64,000 nucleotides of DNA from Vreelandella sp042466685 (GTDB taxonomy: Bacteria; Pseudomonadota; Gammaproteobacteria; Pseudomonadales; Halomonadaceae). Below the pieces are notes generated by a model, which saw nothing but the letters and a program-made list of their open reading frames with translations, had not been told where the DNA came from and did no database searches. A program made the position numbers and the translations under genes. The stretch is taken from positions 2,852,001-2,916,000 of the forward strand of contig NZ_CP170448.1 in the NCBI RefSeq assembly GCF_042466685.1. Reading direction: 5' to 3'. Shown here one piece after another: positions 61,175-64,000 of the stretch (its first letter is position 1; every line of letters starts with the position of its first letter).

Positions 61175-61621
61175 ATGTTTCTCGATAATCGCCAAGTGGC
61201 GATGGACAGCGTATTGGAAGCGCTGGCCGATAGCATTGATTATTTCCAAGACAATATTGAACGCCTGCGCCCCTCGCTGCGTGACGCTTTAAAGCCGCAT
61301 TACGCTGCGCGGCTCAAGCAGATGCGCCAGCTGCAGGAGCTTGCCCGTGCGCATTTGAAAATGCTGCCCCGGGATGCAGACGTTGAGCGCGATGACTTTT
61401 TATGGCTGTGGAGCCGCCTAAAAAGCTTTGTAGGCAACGATAGCCAAGTACTCATCAATGAGCTACTGGAGCAAGAGCGTGTCTTAATGCAGGCGCTCTC
61501 CTCGCTGTATACCCACCCGCTACCCGATCCGATCGAACCGGTGGTAGAAGAGTGCATGCAGGGGTGCCGTAAGCTTATCCGCGAGCTATATGCGCTACAA
61601 AAGCGCAAAACGCACCGTTAA
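61175..61621 (+). CDS. Hypothetical helical protein, possibly DUF2383/ferritin-like
   Basis: 148 residues, almost wholly alpha-helical, with the pattern of a four-helix bundle (VLEALADSIDYFQDNIERLRPSLRDALKPHYAARLKQMRQLQELARAHLKML, then WSRLKSFVGNDSQVLINELLEQERVLMQALSSLYTHPL). It resembles PA2169/DUF2383-type proteins, but I cannot be sure. GGAGG precedes the ATG. It lies 87 bases after rimK in the same direction; a G/C-rich inverted repeat (61114-61142) between them may be a weak terminator. Its stop overlaps the convergent SanA-like gene by four bases. Confidence 0.75.
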   Translation: MFLDNRQVAMDSVLEALADSIDYFQDNIERLRPSLRDALKPHYAARLKQMRQLQELARAHLKMLPRDADVERDDFLWLWSRLKSFVGNDSQVLINELLEQERVLMQALSSLYTHPLPDPIEPVVEECMQGCRKLIRELYALQKRKTHR

Positions 61622-62340
61622 GGGGCTGCAAAACGCTCGTTAAGCGAGGGCAGAATAAGATCGATGGGCGCCCGCCTAGGCAACTCAATGGGCTCGGGCG
61701 TACCGAGAAAATAGGGCGCCCTCCCCCATACATAGAGATCGCCCAGGGTGGCCACCCGCGCTGCCCACTCGCGCAGCTTTAAACGCCACCCCACTGTTAC
61801 CGTAGGGTCATCCGCCACGCAGCCAGTAACATCGATACCTAGCGCACGGCCAATATACACCGCGCGGGGAAGATGCCAGCTCTGGGTAATCAACAGGGCT
61901 TTCTCCAACTGAAAGACATCCCGGGCACGCGCCAGTGTGTCATAGGTACTAAAGCCCGCAAAATCCATGGTCAACTGCTCAGACGCGACCCCACGTCGAT
62001 ACAGCTCGCGCCACATTGCCCGTGGCTCGTTATACGCCTGGGTACGATTATCCCCTGAAAGCAACAGATGCTCGACCTGGGACTGTTCAATTAAGGTAGC
62101 AGCGGTTCGCATACGCGCATGGAAGTGCGGATTTCGTCCTCCTCTACGCGTCCAGTGAGAGGTACCAAAGACAATTCCCACCTCTGCCGGGCGACACTGC
62201 TGTGGCTGACGCTCAATATAAGCGGCAGTCGTCGCGAGTACCCAAAAGTTACCACCTATAAACAGCAATGTCGCCAGCAGCAATAGTGCTCCTAGCGACA
62301 TTAATAAACGCTTTAGCCATATTAACAAAACGTTATGCAT
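61618..62340 (-). CDS. SanA/YdcF-like DUF218 membrane protein
   Basis: 240 residues. One N-terminal membrane span (LLMSLGALLLLATLLFIGGNFWVLATTA) is followed by a DUF218 domain. VGIVFGTSHWTRRGGRNPHFHARMRTAATLIEQSQVEHLLLSGDN, TMDFAGFSTYDTLARARDVFQLEKALLITQSWHLPRAVYIGRALGIDVTG are typical of SanA, linked to envelope barrier function. The YTD-like region and the QSWHLPRA motif are the conserved parts. GNTR-like catalytic residues are not certain. It lies 18 bases after the sufT stop on the same strand. Confidence 0.85.
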   Translation of the reverse strand: MHNVLLIWLKRLLMSLGALLLLATLLFIGGNFWVLATTAAYIERQPQQCRPAEVGIVFGTSHWTRRGGRNPHFHARMRTAATLIEQSQVEHLLLSGDNRTQAYNEPRAMWRELYRRGVASEQLTMDFAGFSTYDTLARARDVFQLEKALLITQSWHLPRAVYIGRALGIDVTGCVADDPTVTVGWRLKLREWAARVATLGDLYVWGRAPYFLGTPEPIELPRRAPIDLILPSLNERFAAP

Positions 62341-62358
62341 CCAGCTCCCCAGCCGGGA

Positions 62359-62928
62359 TTAGAACATGCCGAGTTCAAGTTTGGCCTCGTCACTCATCAT
62401 GTCACGGCTCCAGGGTGGGCTGAAGACTATTTCGGTGTGCACTTTGCTGATCTGTGGCGCACCAAGAATCTTATTGCGCGCATCCGCCGCGATCACATCA
62501 CCCATCCCACAGCCGGGCGCCGTTAACGTCATGCGGATGGTAACAAGCCGCTCGCCGCTGATAAGGCGCTCAATGCGGCAGCCGTAAACCAAGCCCAGGT
62601 CAACGATATTGACCGGGATCTCTGGGTCAAAGCAGGTGCGCAGTTGATCCCACACGAACTGCTCTATTTCTTCCTCGGTAGCCGTTTCGGGCAGCGTAGG
62701 ACGTGGTAGCGACTCAAGTCCCAAGGCATCCAGGTTGCGCCCCTCTATCAAGTAGAGGCGCCCTTCAAAACCGACGCTTACCGTACTGCCTTTCGCCTGC
62801 ATAACGCTAACAACGCTATCCTCGGCCAATGTTTCCGTGCTACCAAACGGAATGGCAATGGCCTCCACATCGCGCTGGAGCGGTAACTGTTGGCCACGTT
62901 CGAGGCTGGCAACTTGCTCAAGATCCAT
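62359..62928 (-). CDS. sufT: SufT-like Fe-S cluster assembly protein (DUF59)
   Basis: 189 residues. The N-terminal ~75 residues are the SufT-specific part (LERGQQLPLQRDVEAIAIPFGSTETLAEDSVVSVMQAKGSTVSVGFEGRLYLIEGRNLDALG). The MIP18/DUF59 domain follows: VWDQLRTCFDPEIPVNIVDLGLVYGCRIE, MTLTAPGCGMGDVIAADARNKI, with the conserved CGMG cysteine, and a hydrophobic FSPPWSRDMMSDEAKLELG end. SufT helps mature Fe-S proteins. sufS lies upstream on the same strand with a 36-base gap. Confidence 0.93.
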   Translation of the reverse strand: MDLEQVASLERGQQLPLQRDVEAIAIPFGSTETLAEDSVVSVMQAKGSTVSVGFEGRLYLIEGRNLDALGLESLPRPTLPETATEEEIEQFVWDQLRTCFDPEIPVNIVDLGLVYGCRIERLISGERLVTIRMTLTAPGCGMGDVIAADARNKILGAPQISKVHTEIVFSPPWSRDMMSDEAKLELGMF

Positions 62929-62964
62929 AACTGTCCTTAAATGACGATTCTTAAAGAACCGACC

Positions 62965-64000
62965 TTAACGCACCATACCAATGACTCGCTGGAGTGCTTC
63001 CACAAAGCGATCCACTTCATCGAGGGTATTATACGCCGCAAATGAAGCACGGCACGTCGCGTCAACCCCGAAATGATGCAACAGGGGCTGGGCACAGTGG
63101 TGACCGGTACGAATAGCGACGCCAAGCTGATCAATCAGCAGACCGATATCCTGGGAGTGAGCGCCCTCCACGATAAAAGAGAGCACCGCCGCTTTATTAG
63201 GCGCCGTGCCTAAAATACGCAGTCCATCGATTTGGCCAACGGCCTGGGTCGCGTGCTCAAGCAACTCTCCTTCCCAGCTACCAATGGCGGCGATACCGAT
63301 GCTCTCCATCCACTCGATGGCCCGCCCTAGGGCGATCACTTCCGCAATAGCGGGCGTGCCCGCTTCAAACTTATGCGGAATAGCGGCAAAGGTGGTGCCC
63401 GCATCAAAAGAGACGGTGCTGATCATCTCACCACCGCCCTGCCAGGGTGGCATAGCTTCAAGCAGTGCCTGCTTGCCGTAAAGCACACCTACGCCGGTCG
63501 GCCCATACACTTTATGGCCTGAGAAAGCATAGAAGTCGGCATTGATGGCCTGCACATCAACCACTTGGTGCGGTGCTGCCTGCGCGCCATCAATTAAAAT
63601 CAACGCACCTTGCTGATGGGCCAGGGCTGCCATCTCTTGCACCGGGTTAACGGTGCCCAACGCATTGGAGACATGGTTAACCGCCACTAGCTTGGTGCGC
63701 TCACTCAGCAGTTCGCGGTAAGCGGCCATATCCAGCGCGCCGTTAGCCTCAACGGGAATCACCTTGATGGTAAAGCCCATCTCGGCGGCCAGCAGTTGCC
63801 AAGGCACAATATTGGAGTGGTGTTCAAGCATCGAAATCAGCACTTCATCGCCGGGAGCAAGATTGCTGCGCCCCCAGCTATGAACGACCAGATTTATCGC
63901 TTCCGTGGTGCCGCGGGTAAAGATGATCTGACGCGCATCTTCCGCATTAAGGAACGCCTTAACCCGCTGGCGCGTGCCTTCAAACGCCGCCGTCGCCTCA
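62965..64000 (-). CDS. sufS: Cysteine desulfurase SufS, partial (N-terminus outside window)
   Basis: The frame runs from 64000 to a stop at 62965, giving about 344 residues of a roughly 410-residue protein; the N-terminal ~65 residues lie beyond the right edge. It has the PLP-related IIFTRGTTEAINLVVHSW, ISMLEHHSNIVPWQ, DGAQAAPHQ, the PLP lysine in FSGHKVYGPTGVGVLYG and the sulfur-carrying Cys in IRTGHHCAQPL. It mobilises sulfur from cysteine for Fe-S assembly. An internal ATG at 63843 is not the true start, since conserved family sequence continues before it. Confidence 0.95.
   Translation of the reverse strand, partial: EATAAFEGTRQRVKAFLNAEDARQIIFTRGTTEAINLVVHSWGRSNLAPGDEVLISMLEHHSNIVPWQLLAAEMGFTIKVIPVEANGALDMAAYRELLSERTKLVAVNHVSNALGTVNPVQEMAALAHQQGALILIDGAQAAPHQVVDVQAINADFYAFSGHKVYGPTGVGVLYGKQALLEAMPPWQGGGEMISTVSFDAGTTFAAIPHKFEAGTPAIAEVIALGRAIEWMESIGIAAIGSWEGELLEHATQAVGQIDGLRILGTAPNKAAVLSFIVEGAHSQDIGLLIDQLGVAIRTGHHCAQPLLHHFGVDATCRASFAAYNTLDEVDRFVEALQRVIGMVR

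Overview
The window looks like a chromosomal segment of a halophilic gammaproteobacterium of the Halomonas group. Two things support this. The alpha-glucosidase at 12818-14464 closely resembles, from memory, the characterised Halomonas sp. H11 enzyme, and its catalytic residues fall at the same numbers once seven N-terminal residues are discounted. The other support is the general gene content: a ThuE/Agl-type sugar transporter, a fructose PTS, a caa3 oxidase with fused subunit I/III, putP-putA, RimB/RimK and SufT/SufS. No rRNA, tRNA, CRISPR array, intact prophage or intact insertion sequence was seen.

Layout. 1-1837: an ECF sigma factor with an RskA-like anti-sigma factor (cut by the left edge) and a secreted DUF3455 protein. 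1953-16846: an alpha-glucoside/maltose region with two GH13 alpha-glucosidases, two MalK-type ATPases, a MalT-like activator, a LamB-like porin, a periplasmic binding protein, two permeases and a LacI-family regulator. 16867-28780: central carbon genes, namely gapA and pyk (divergent), mgsA, a Cra/FruR-like repressor divergent from fruB-fruK-fruA, and pgi. 28864-31769: a small lower-GC accessory stretch (Fic-like, GNAT, DinB, SDR). 31941-46930: housekeeping and respiratory genes (radical SAM, copper-type P-ATPase, caa3 oxidase, rhomboid protease, phosphoesterase, NAD kinase, EamA transporter, CBS protein). 47197-54212: an AraC-type regulator, a relic of an older putA 3' end, putP and putA. 54685-56661: an AT-rich island with a DUF262-HNH protein and a small unknown protein. 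57255-64000: ompW, yqcC, DUF3549, rimB-rimK, a SanA-like protein, sufT and sufS (cut by the right edge).

How the genes fit together. Alpha-glucosides would cross the outer membrane through the porin, be bound by the periplasmic protein, be imported by the permeases with a MalK-type ATPase, and be cleaved in the cytoplasm to glucose. Fructose would enter as fructose-1-phosphate through the PTS. Both flow into pgi, gapA and pyk, with methylglyoxal synthase as an overflow branch. The sequence shows three sets of palindromic sites that match this layout: TTAATCGATTAA sites in the porin/transport divergent region, TGAATCGATTCA-type sites in the cra/fru divergent region, and TAGTAA-n-TTACTA-type sites before gapA, pyk and pgi.

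The less expected features are a putA C-terminal relic between the AraC gene and putP, two terminator-proximal elements sharing a 13-base motif (candidate small RNAs), a Fic-like protein with Gln in place of the catalytic His, a four-residue insertion in the metal-binding loop of one glucosidase, and a lone DUF262-HNH gene that may be a phage-defence nuclease.
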